The position numbers and the translations under genes were made by a program. Below the pieces are notes generated by a model that did not search any database, had not been told where the DNA came from, and worked only from the letters and a program-made list of their open reading frames with translations. A stretch of DNA of 64,000 nt from Mycobacterium genavense ATCC 51234 (lineage in GTDB: Bacteria; Actinomycetota; Actinomycetes; Mycobacteriales; Mycobacteriaceae): NCBI RefSeq assembly GCF_000526915.1, contig NZ_JAGZ01000008.1:62001-126000 (forward strand). Direction: 5' to 3'. This document shows, piece by piece, positions 27,901 to 35,850 of this stretch (position 1 is its first letter; each line of letters opens with the position of its first letter).

Positions 27901-30162
27901 TCAGTGCCGGCTGGCGATCCATCCCGCAATCTGGCTGCGCGAGTTGACGTTTAATTTACTCAGGATGTGCTGAATATGGCTGTCTATCGTCCGGCTGGAC
28001 AACACCAATTCGGCCCCGATCCCCCGATTCTTCATGCCACGCGCTACCAGGTCCGCGACTTCCAATTCCCGTGCCGTTAAAGGGGATTGGCTGCTCGGTG
28101 GTGGCGAGACTGTGGTGTCGTCGGCGCCGATGAGGTTGGCCGTTGCCAGATCGGTGCTCAGCAGGGCCCCTCCGGCGTTCAATGCGTCCGCTTCCCGCGC
28201 GCCGAGCACCGCGCGTAGCCGTGCCTCAGTACCGGCGCGGGAGTTGGCCAGGTCCGCCCCGAAGGTATCCATCGAGGTACCCAAGTTGTCCCAGATTGTG
28301 CGGGCGGCTCCCAGCAGCCGCGCACTCTCGGCGTATCGTCCGTCGGAGGCAGCGATCCACGCGAAGAGCTCGATCACGTGCGCGATCCCGAGATGATCGC
28401 GGAATTCGAGCTTCATGCGCAGGCTTTGCCGCGCCTGATCGGTAGCCTCGGCGTACTCCCCCGCCTTCCATTTGTTCAGCGACAGTGCCCATAAGGCGTA
28501 GGGCGCCGCCCATCGTTCCCCGTAACGAGCGCTCAGTTCAAGCGACCTCTCACACGCCGAGATCGCCAATTAAGACCCCCGCGATGTCACCGCGTTCCTC
28601 GTGGCTCGCCATGCCACGCTCGTAGTGGATCCTGGCCTCGGCCGGCTCGCCCCCGAAGAGCGCGGCCATGCCGCGCAGCTGCGCGATGTAGCCGAACAGG
28701 TCGGGCGCATCGATCATTCCCGCGAGTTTCTCCGCGTCCTCGAGCCTGGTTTGTGCCTCCCCCACCTCGCCACGCAGCAACGCGAGGTACGCGTCAACCC
28801 ACATGGCATTGGCGCGGGCGCGGCAGGGAGCGTTTTTCGCATCCGGGGACAGCGCCTGACGGAACCAGCGGCGTCTTTCACCGAGGCAGCCGCCCGCGAT
28901 CCAATACCACTGCAGCGCAGCAGCTAACGCACACGCTTGCTCCAACTGATCGCCTTCGACACAGTAGTCGAAGGCGCTCCTCAAGTTGGTGTGGTCTTCC
29001 CGCAGGCGAGCCAACCAGCTGGGTTGTTCGGGACCGCACCACTCCGCGAAACTTCGCTCGGCCAGGCACAAGAAGTAGTCGCGGTGCGCCACGTGGAGCC
29101 GCGTCAACTCCTCTTTCTTGGTGAGGCGGTCTTTGCCGTACTCCCGAAGGGTTTCGAGCAGCCGATACCGCATCTCCTTCCCAGCTCGCTCGACGATGAG
29201 AATCGACTTGTGCACCAAGGCATCCACCAGGTCGACGATCTCGTCGCCGGCCAGGCCGTCGCCCGCGCAAACCACCTCGGCGGCCGCAAGCGTGAAACTG
29301 CCCGCGAACACCGACGAGCGCCCCCATAGCGCCTGTTCGTTCGCCGAGCACAAGGCGTAGCTCCAGTCGATGAGCGCCGCCAGCGTCTGATGGCGCGGCA
29401 ACGCAGAACTGTTGCCCGCGGTGAGCAGCTGGAAACGACGGTCCAATCGTTCGAAGACTTCGCCGACCGACAGTGTCCGCAAGCGAGCAGCCGCGAGTTC
29501 GATGGCAAGAGGGATGCCATCCAGCCGTTCACACAGCCGTGCCAGGAGCGCGCTGTTCTCTTCGGTGACGTCGAACCCGGAGCCGCTGTCGGATGTGCGG
29601 GCGCGCAACAGCGCCGACGGAGTCGAACTCGTCCAATGTGGAGGCGTCCAGACGCGCTCCCGATCTCGGAGTCGACAACGGTGGCACCGTGAAGATGTAC
29701 TCTCCCAGCACCCCCAACGAATGACGGCTGGTCACCAGGAACCGGAGCATCGGCGCGGCGCGGGAGCAGCTCATCGACGAGTTCTGCGCAAGCAGCGCTG
29801 AGATGTTCGCAGTTGTCCAGGATGACGAGCATCTGTTTGCCGGCCAGGTGGTGATGCAGTTGCGATAGCGGCGCGCGCCGCGTTTGCTTCACCACACCGA
29901 GCGCGGTGGCAACCGTTTCCGCCAGCGCCGCGGAATCCTGCAGCGCCGCCAGCTCGACGAACCAAGCCCCGTCCGCAAAGGCTCGTCGCGAATCGGCCGC
30001 GACCTTGATCGCCATGCGCGTCTTGCCGACACCGCCGACCCCGGTCAGGGTCACCAGCCGTGATGCGGACAGCTGTGTACGTAGTTCCGCGAGTTCATGG
30101 CGACGGCCGATGAAACTCGTCACGTCTGCGGGTAATTTTCCCTCATTTCGCTTCGGAACCAT
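27901..30162 (-). pseudogene. Large LuxR-family ATPase regulator with at least three frameshifts
   Basis: A regulator of about 750 residues split over several frames. The N-terminal NB-ARC-type ATPase has Walker A GVGGVGKTRMA and Walker B MLVILDNCEH. The middle (LLARLCERLDGIPLAIELAA, HKSILIVERAGKEMRYRLLE) and the TPR-like helical region follow. The C-terminal LuxR helix-turn-helix is LTARELEVADLV with SSRTIDSHIQHILSKLNV. Frame changes occur near 29752-29764, 29610-29613 (one extra G) and 28570. This architecture matches the large mycobacterial LuxR regulators such as Rv0890c and Rv2488c. Lying directly after the ferredoxin reductase gene, it probably once controlled the catabolic operons. Confidence 0.87.
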
Positions 30163-30254
30163 GCCACTGCCTCATGCGACAGCATGATACTGAGCCGGAG
30201 TGGTGCCGCATAGGAATTGGTCGCAGAGATCGCCCCGAATTGGCAGTGATACCG

Positions 30255-31460
30255 CTAGCGGGCCGCAGCATCGAGAAGGTCACCCGCGGCGAACCGCCCA
30301 GCCTCGGTACGCAACAGCTTGCGCGCGGTGCCGAGTGCCTTGCTATTGACACCGAACACCCCGATCGCTCTGCCCTGAGCGGAGTAGACGGCCACGAATT
30401 TGCGGCCCGCGACGTCACCGGCGAGTTCCACGCCGTCATGCCCCCGGGTATCGCCGACACACCACATGTCAAGGTCGAGCTGCTTGGACCACACAAATGG
30501 CAGAGAGTCACAAAGTGTACTGCCACCCAACATATTTCGAGCAGCCACCGCACCCTGATGCTGTGCGTTCGACTCGTGTTCGACGCGCACGTGCCGGCCC
30601 AGTAGCTGCGAATACATCGCAGCGACATCCCCGGCGGCGAACACATGAGAATCTGAGGTGCGGCAATGCGCGTCGACGACGATCCCGCCCTGCGACAGCT
30701 CCACGTTGGTCCCGTCCAACCACGAGGTGTCCATGCGGCTGCCGACCCCGACCACGGCGATATCGCAAGCAATGGTAGCGCCGGAATCCAGCCGGACGGC
30801 CTGCGCTGGGGAATCGCCGCATATCTCGACCGCCGTGGCACCGAGATGCTTCTTGACCCCGGCGAGCCGGTGGCACTCGGTGAGGATCGCCCCGACGTCG
30901 GGTCCCACGACTCGCTCCATCAGAAACGAGTCCCTTTCGACGACATGAGCATCCGCGCCAAGAGAGATCGCGGTGGCGGCCACTTCGCAACCGATGAAGC
31001 CACCACCGATGACGACCACCGTCGCGGAGGCATCAATCCCCTCGCGAAGACTCAGCGCGTCTTCGAGACACCGCAGAGTATGGACACCGTTCAGCGTGAA
31101 GCCCGGAATGTCCAGCGGCGCGGGCATCACGCCAGTGGCGACAAGTGCTTTCTCGTAAGCGAATTGCGTCCCGGACGACAATGTGACGACGCGGTTGTCG
31201 GTGTCCATCCCGGTGGCGGCGTCATCTAGGACGATCTCGATCCCCTTGTTGCGGTAGTACTCAATCCGCTTCAGGTACACCGAAGATGGCTCGGCGTCTC
31301 CGGACAGAACCGCTTTAGAGAGTGGCGGTCTGGCATACGGAAGGTGATTTTCCGCGCAGACTATCGCCACAGATCCCGGCGCCTTCCTGGTCAGCGTGTC
31401 GACCGCACTCACTGCCGCCAGCCCGCCACCGATGATCAAATACCGTGCGCTGCGGGTCAT
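30255..31460 (-). CDS. FAD-dependent ferredoxin reductase (BphA4/CarAd-like)
   Basis: 401 residues with the two dinucleotide folds of oxygenase-coupled NAD(P)H:ferredoxin reductases. The FAD site is IIGGGLAAVSAVDTL with the YARPPLSKAVLSG loop. The NAD site is VVVIGGGFIGCEVAATA, and the FAD pyrophosphate strand is HVFAAGDVAAM. It passes electrons from NADH to the Rieske ferredoxin encoded just upstream (37 bases apart) and from there to the ring-hydroxylating oxygenase. Intact, while the terminal oxygenase is broken. Confidence 0.9.
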   Translation of the reverse strand: MTRSARYLIIGGGLAAVSAVDTLTRKAPGSVAIVCAENHLPYARPPLSKAVLSGDAEPSSVYLKRIEYYRNKGIEIVLDDAATGMDTDNRVVTLSSGTQFAYEKALVATGVMPAPLDIPGFTLNGVHTLRCLEDALSLREGIDASATVVVIGGGFIGCEVAATAISLGADAHVVERDSFLMERVVGPDVGAILTECHRLAGVKKHLGATAVEICGDSPAQAVRLDSGATIACDIAVVGVGSRMDTSWLDGTNVELSQGGIVVDAHCRTSDSHVFAAGDVAAMYSQLLGRHVRVEHESNAQHQGAVAARNMLGGSTLCDSLPFVWSKQLDLDMWCVGDTRGHDGVELAGDVAGRKFVAVYSAQGRAIGVFGVNSKALGTARKLLRTEAGRFAAGDLLDAAAR

Positions 31461-31496
31461 TCATGGACCTCGATGCGATGGCCAGTAACGGATACG

Positions 31497-31844
31497 TCAG
31501 TCGTCATCCACGGTCACGACGAAGACTTCATCGCCGTCGATCACGACGTCGTACTTCCGGACCGGGTCGGTACATGGTTCCGCCGTCGGATCGCCGGTGC
31601 GGAGATGGAATTTTACTTCATGCAACGGACATTCGATCTCGAGAGTCTCGAGATGAAGCTGACCCGCGTCCAACCACGCGTCGGCATGACTGCAGATATT
31701 CGAAATCGCGTAAACCACGTCCGCGATTCGCACCAGCATCACTTCGTCGCTGCCGACATCCACCGCGATCGGTTGTTTGTCAACCAGGTCGGAATAGTCG
31801 GCGACCTTGACCAGCTTGCAGCCGCGCGTATTTTCGACGCTCAT
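31497..31844 (-). CDS. Rieske [2Fe-2S] ferredoxin of a ring-hydroxylating dioxygenase
   Basis: 115 residues, the usual size of BphA3/CarAc ferredoxins. The iron-sulfur ligands are Cys51 and His53 in ICSHADAWL and Cys72 and His75 in ECPLHEVKF. The start is ATG 31844; an ATG nine bases upstream is also possible. The longer open frame reaching 32750 only reflects an antisense-free shadow over the dioxygenase gene. It sits between the extradiol dioxygenase and the reductase, 37 bases from the latter, and should shuttle electrons from reductase to oxygenase. Intact. Confidence 0.9.
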   Translation of the reverse strand: MSVENTRGCKLVKVADYSDLVDKQPIAVDVGSDEVMLVRIADVVYAISNICSHADAWLDAGQLHLETLEIECPLHEVKFHLRTGDPTAEPCTDPVRKYDVVIDGDEVFVVTVDDD

Positions 31845-31885
31845 ATCCCTCATTTCGTTCGTGTTCGATGACGCAGTGGCACGGA

Positions 31886-32710
31886 TCAGTCGTCGACTTC
31901 CGGGGGCGCCGCAAAGGCAAACGCGCTCATCCCGGTGGCCCACGGTTTGATCGGCTCGTAGTACAGGGCGGCCCCGCCCGCGTCGCCGATGGCGGCCGCC
32001 GCGAAGATCCAATTGCGGATCTCCAGGCCGCCGTTGCCCGCCTGCTCGATGATGTAGTCGTTGGACCAGGTCGCGGCATAGCCGCCATCGCCGGCCGACA
32101 ACAGTGCCAGGAACTCTCGGTCGAATTGTTCGTTTATTCGGCCCATCTGTGTGGTGCCGGGCCAGTGGGACAGACCACCGCAGCCCACGACAACCACGCG
32201 TTCCTCGCGCGTCGCCACGTAGCCGGCCAGCAATCGCCCGAGCAGGTAACAACGAGCCGCGGTCGCGGTGGCGCTCGGCGATTGGGTGCCGATGATCAGC
32301 GGTACCACCCGGATGTCGTTGGCCAGAAACATCATCAGAATCGGGATGGCCAATCCATGGTCGGCACGAATCGTGCTCATCGAGGCGATGTCGAAACCGC
32401 GAGTAGCGGCGTAACAGAGGAAGTTGGTCGCGAATTCTGCGTTCGACCGGATGTCTACCCGGGGGATGTCCATTTCTCCAAAGGTCTGAAACGAGTCGAC
32501 GACCGGCACGGTGAACAAGGGTTGCGGACCGCTCGGCAACAGCGTCGGGCCGTGTTCGGATGACACGACGACCACGAGATCCGGGTCGAGGTCGTATACC
32601 CTGCGTCCGAGTTCCCGGAAGCCGTCGACCACCTGCTGCGCTTGATGCTCGACGCCGGTGCTGGGGAACATGGTGTGCGATGTCGCGAATGCCCCGACAA
32701 CCTTGCCCAT
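31886..32710 (-). CDS. Class III extradiol ring-cleavage dioxygenase, catalytic subunit (LigB/CarBb-like)
   Basis: 274 residues of the LigB superfamily. Conserved metal and active-site histidines are visible in FATSHTMFPSTG, VVSSEHGPTLLP and RADHGLAIPILMM, plus a late VVVVGCGGLSHWPG. Such enzymes open catecholic rings next to the hydroxyls using Fe(II); in carbazole-type pathways CarBb cleaves 2'-aminobiphenyl-2,3-diol. The start is ATG 32710, sharing one base with the native stop of the small subunit gene (TGATG), as expected for coupled LigAB subunits. Intact. Confidence 0.88.
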   Translation of the reverse strand: MGKVVGAFATSHTMFPSTGVEHQAQQVVDGFRELGRRVYDLDPDLVVVVSSEHGPTLLPSGPQPLFTVPVVDSFQTFGEMDIPRVDIRSNAEFATNFLCYAATRGFDIASMSTIRADHGLAIPILMMFLANDIRVVPLIIGTQSPSATATAARCYLLGRLLAGYVATREERVVVVGCGGLSHWPGTTQMGRINEQFDREFLALLSAGDGGYAATWSNDYIIEQAGNGGLEIRNWIFAAAAIGDAGGAALYYEPIKPWATGMSAFAFAAPPEVDD

Positions 32711-32985
32711 CAGTGTTCTCCGTTGGTGGCGGCGAAGTATTCGCGCGCACTCATCGCTCGCTCGAAATCGGGGTTGCAGATGAAAGAGCCTCACATTGCC
32801 AGCAGAGGGGGAACGCCCAACAGAGCCAACACATCTGGCGTCGAATTGTTCCGCACGATCTCCCACTCGTCGGCCGACAGCGCATACCGCCGCGACAGTG
32901 TCGGCTCGGCGGCGCGGACCGCATTCCAAGCGTCCCTGCTCGCGAGCGCATCCTCGAACATGCGGCTCAGCTCAGACGGACTCAT
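32710..32985 (-). pseudogene. Extradiol dioxygenase small subunit (LigA/CarBa-like) with in-frame TGA
   Basis: A 91-residue LigA-type subunit: SPSELSRMFEDALASRD, LSRRYALSADEWEIVRN, PDVLALLGVPPLLAM, then TGA at codon 65 (32791-32793), and in the same frame GSFICNPDFERAMSAREYF up to a stop that overlaps the catalytic-subunit ATG. The continuation is collinear and coupled to the next gene, so the TGA is probably a point mutation. The start is ATG 32985, overlapping the end of the hydrolase gene by 14 bases. The small subunit helps close the active site in LigAB enzymes, so truncation may impair activity. Confidence 0.8.
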
Positions 32986-33823
32986 CGCCTTCGTCCTCTG
33001 CCAGCAGGAAGTCGATCGCGATGCGGGCAAACTCCTTGGGATGCTCCAACATCGCCCAGTGGCCGCAACGGGGAATCGCGTACAGGTGGGACCGGTCGAT
33101 GAGCTGGTGGAAGCGAACGGACTCGAGCAGTGGGACTACCGCGTCTTCGCGGCCGGAAACAACTAGCGTCGGAACCTTGACGGCGGCGATGTCGCTTTCC
33201 TCGAAATGCAGCCCGGCCTGGTCGCGAACCCAAGCCATGGTGCGCCGGTAGGCGTCCATCACCTTGTGGTCGCAGGTCAGTTTGTAGCGGTACTCGACGA
33301 GACCCTTTGGTGGCACGAAACTTTGGTGTGTGAGCGCATCGACGATTCGGGCCATGCCATCCAGGTTGGGTTCGCCGTAGTTCAGGATCGTCTGCAGCTG
33401 TGGCGAGAAGCTTCGGTTGAGCCCGGCGCTTCCCATCAGGACAAGTTTGTTGACCCGCGCGGGATTGGTCATGGCCAGCCCCAATGCGGTGGCACCGCCC
33501 ATCGAGTTGCCGATCAACGACACCCGCTCCAGTCCCATCACGTCCAGAAAGGCCGCCAGATGGGCGACGCGGGCTGGTTGGGAGAATTCGAATTCGTCGT
33601 CGCTGGGCAAGCTCTGCCCGAAACCGACCATGTCGTAGGCGATGATGCAGAAGTGGTGGGAGAACGTCGGCATCAACGTCCCCCAGTTGCCCCATGCGTC
33701 GGCACCCGTGCCGCCGCCGTGGATCAGCACCACCGGCGCACCGGCGCCGGCCTCCCAGTAGCGCGTACTGACTTCGCCGACGTCGATCGAGCTGTCTCGC
33801 GGAGTCGTGGTAGCAGCGGTCAT
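32972..33823 (-). CDS. Meta-cleavage product hydrolase (BphD/CarC-like alpha/beta hydrolase)
   Basis: 283 residues. Oxyanion strand VVLIHGGGTGADAWGNW, nucleophile elbow SLIGNSMGGATA (serine), acid in VVSGREDAVVPL and histidine in IPRCGHWAMLEHP. This is the pattern of BphD/CarC/HsaD C-C bond hydrolases, which split the ring-opened dienoate into an aromatic acid and 2-hydroxypenta-2,4-dienoate. It is the first gene of the second catabolic unit; the conserved element at 33872-33976 lies just upstream. Its dienoate product is the substrate of the hydratase at 9.7-10.5 kb. Intact. Confidence 0.9.
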   Translation of the reverse strand: MTAATTTPRDSSIDVGEVSTRYWEAGAGAPVVLIHGGGTGADAWGNWGTLMPTFSHHFCIIAYDMVGFGQSLPSDDEFEFSQPARVAHLAAFLDVMGLERVSLIGNSMGGATALGLAMTNPARVNKLVLMGSAGLNRSFSPQLQTILNYGEPNLDGMARIVDALTHQSFVPPKGLVEYRYKLTCDHKVMDAYRRTMAWVRDQAGLHFEESDIAAVKVPTLVVSGREDAVVPLLESVRFHQLIDRSHLYAIPRCGHWAMLEHPKEFARIAIDFLLAEDEGDESV

Positions 33824-33871
33824 CTGCCCACGACCGGTCTAGCGCTCGATTGGCCATCAGCGGAAATCACT

Positions 33872-33976
33872 GGATTCTTCTCCCCACGCGCACGGATTGC
33901 TGTCGATTAGCAAACGACTATGCCAATGGCGCAGTGGGGGTGACATCCGTTGAAATACCGGCCGACTACCGAAAAC
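33872..33976 (-). promoter_or_regulatory. Conserved upstream element, copy B
   Basis: Second copy of the element at 25771-25871, here 49 bases upstream of the hydrolase start. Matching blocks on the + strand: TTCTCCCCAC (33878-33887), CGACTA (33915-33920), ACATCCGTTGAA (33943-33954) and CTACCGAAAAC (33966-33976). Probable shared promoter/operator of the two catabolic units. Confidence 0.7.
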
Positions 33977-34177
33977 GCGCCGTTGCGCTGACGCTTCAAA
34001 GTTCTCGCCGCAGCGTAGCCCAGCGCCAGGACAAGCACGGCGAACTTGATCAGGGCTGCGGTCCGCGCGCGCCGCGCATTCTCGGCGATGCGCCTGCCGC
34101 TGAGCACCTTGAGTATCGAGACCCTCGACCGCGGATTGCATCGTTTCGACACTGAACGCCGCGGGTAGGCCCGGCTT
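33977..34177. other. Intergenic region, no gene recognised
   Basis: Between the conserved upstream element of the catabolic unit and the SodC-like gene. Short frames exist on the minus strand, without family resemblance. It presumably holds the divergent promoter of the SodC-like gene; no clear promoter boxes can be picked out. Confidence 0.5.
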
Positions 34178-34906
34178 ATGAAAACGGGCGCATACATCGG
34201 GGTGGCGGCGCTGACCATTGCGTCGTTGGCCGCCTGCGCGAATCAGCAGGGCAACCAGGCCAGCACGTCCTCGTCCACCAGCGCCCCGCCCGGCACCGAG
34301 CGGATGGCCACCCAGTTGAAGAGCGCCGACGGCACTCAGGTCGGCACCGCGACCATCGATTTCGCGAACGGCTATGCGACGGTCACGGCGGATGCCGGCC
34401 CCAACCAGGTGCTGAGCCCCGGTTTCCACGCGCTGATGATTCACGCGGTCGGCAGATGCGAGGCGCCGGACTTCGAATCAGCGGGCAGCGTCTACCAGGC
34501 CGCGGACCACACGGGTTTTCCCACCAGCAGCGACCTGACCGCATCGCAGGTGCGCTCCGACGGCTCGGCGAAACTCGTCACCACCACCACCAACCTGTTG
34601 ACCGCAGCGGATTTGAGAAACAGCTCGGGTTCGGCGCTGATCGTCCACCAAGCCGCCGACAACTTGACCAATCCTCCCACCAGTGAGTCCGGCAAGCGGG
34701 TGGCCTGCGGTGTGATCACCGCGGCGTCGGCGTCGTCGACGTCGCCCAGCACGACGACGAGCAGCGTCTCGACGGTGACCACCACGGCCGTCGTGCCTGC
34801 GCCGTCGGTCAGCACCAGCACCATCACGGTCACCAGCACCCCGACCGGCTCGTCGGTAACGACCCCGACCACGACGACTCGCCCCAGCCTGCCGCCGGGC
34901 ACCTGA
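34178..34906 (+). CDS. SodC-like (Cu/Zn superoxide dismutase fold) lipoprotein with altered metal ligands
   Basis: 242 residues. The lipoprotein signal ends in TIASLAACAN (lipobox cysteine about residue 20). The body resembles mycobacterial SodC: SADGTQVGTATIDFANGYAT, LSPGFHALMIHAVGRCE, DHTGFPTSSDLTASQVRSDG and GKRVACGVI with the disulfide cysteines. Several copper/zinc ligands are changed: the GLHIH motif reads ALMIH, and the HYH segment reads VYQ. Superoxide dismutase activity is therefore doubtful. The last 60 residues are a Ser/Thr/Pro-rich tail absent from SodC, likely wall-spanning or glycosylated. It stands alone on the + strand and converges on a broken methyltransferase. Confidence 0.8.
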   Translation: MKTGAYIGVAALTIASLAACANQQGNQASTSSSTSAPPGTERMATQLKSADGTQVGTATIDFANGYATVTADAGPNQVLSPGFHALMIHAVGRCEAPDFESAGSVYQAADHTGFPTSSDLTASQVRSDGSAKLVTTTTNLLTAADLRNSSGSALIVHQAADNLTNPPTSESGKRVACGVITAASASSTSPSTTTSSVSTVTTTAVVPAPSVSTSTITVTSTPTGSSVTTPTTTTRPSLPPGT

Positions 34907-34909
34907 CGG

Positions 34910-35742
34910 TCAGGGCTTCTTGGCCCACACCGATAGGTTCGGGCTCACCATCAATACCGGGTCGGGGTCGCATTCCACCCTGACCCGCTCGGCGAACCAC
35001 CCTGACCCGCTCGGCGAAGACGTCGATGTCAAGTTCGTCTTCGCTCACAATGCCGTGGGCGGTCAGCACACCCGACAGCCCGCGCAGCAGGGTGCTCACG
35101 TGCTCCACCACGTCGGCGCCGTGAAAGACGCCCGGACAGTTCATAAGGCGGCTGCGGGACGAGGCCGACCGAACGCAGCGCCGACGGCAACCGCGACGCG
35201 ACCCGTTCCGGCACGCCGGTGGCCTCGAATCCCGCAGTCATCCACCGCGAGAGCTGTTCGATCGACGGGCTCTGCGGCGACATCATCACGCCGGCCGACG
35301 ACATGTGTTCGAACTCGAGGAAGGCCATCACGCCGCCGGCCACGACCCGGTCGGCCAGGGCACGCAACACGGCCTCGAGGTCGGGCTGATACATCAACAC
35401 CAACCGGCCGACGATCGCGTCGAACTGGCCCTCCGGAGGATCGGCGATGTCGCCAATTTCGAACCGAACGTTCGACAGCCCCGTGTCGGCCACGCGGCGG
35501 TTGGCGGCCTCGACGTTGTCGGGGTCGCGGTCGACGCCCAGGACTTCACCCGACGACGTGACGAGATCGGCAACGATGAGTGAAACATCGCCACCGCCCG
35601 ACCCGCAGTCCAGGACTCGCGCGCCGGGACCGGTGCCGGCGGCGCGGAACAACTTCTCCGTGGCAGGTCGCAGCTGTTCACCCTGGCGCGCCAGCCGGTC
35701 ACGTTCCCGCTCGTTGTTCGACCACGCGTACTGTTTGGCCAC
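34910..35742 (-). pseudogene. Class I SAM-dependent methyltransferase with two frameshifts
   Basis: Motif I RVLDCGSGGGDVSLIVA, motif II SGEVLGVDRDP and motif IV FDAIVGRLVLMY identify a class I methyltransferase. After VPQPPYELSG the frame shifts near 35128-35134; the next frame reads VFHGADVVEHVSTLLRG and DELDIDVFAERVRV. A perfect 22-bp tandem duplication (34975-35018) then shifts it again. Deleting one copy gives ECDPDPVLMVSPN and a stop at 34910, four bases from the end of the facing SodC-like gene. The substrate is unknown. Confidence 0.85.
34975..35018. repeat. 22-bp perfect tandem duplication inside the methyltransferase pseudogene
   Basis: Two exact copies of a 22-base unit beginning CCACCCTGACCC and ending CGGCGAA lie head to tail (34975-34996 and 34997-35018). 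The unit is not a multiple of three, so it breaks the reading frame; removing one copy restores a plausible C-terminus. Confidence 0.9.
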
Positions 35743-35850
35743 GCGCCGAATCGTCGCACACCCGTTGGCTTTTCGCTCAGCGAAGCGGAGGGGCCATCGC
35801 TGGGTCGAGAGCGAATATCTGCACGGCGACCGTCGGCGAATGCGGGACGA

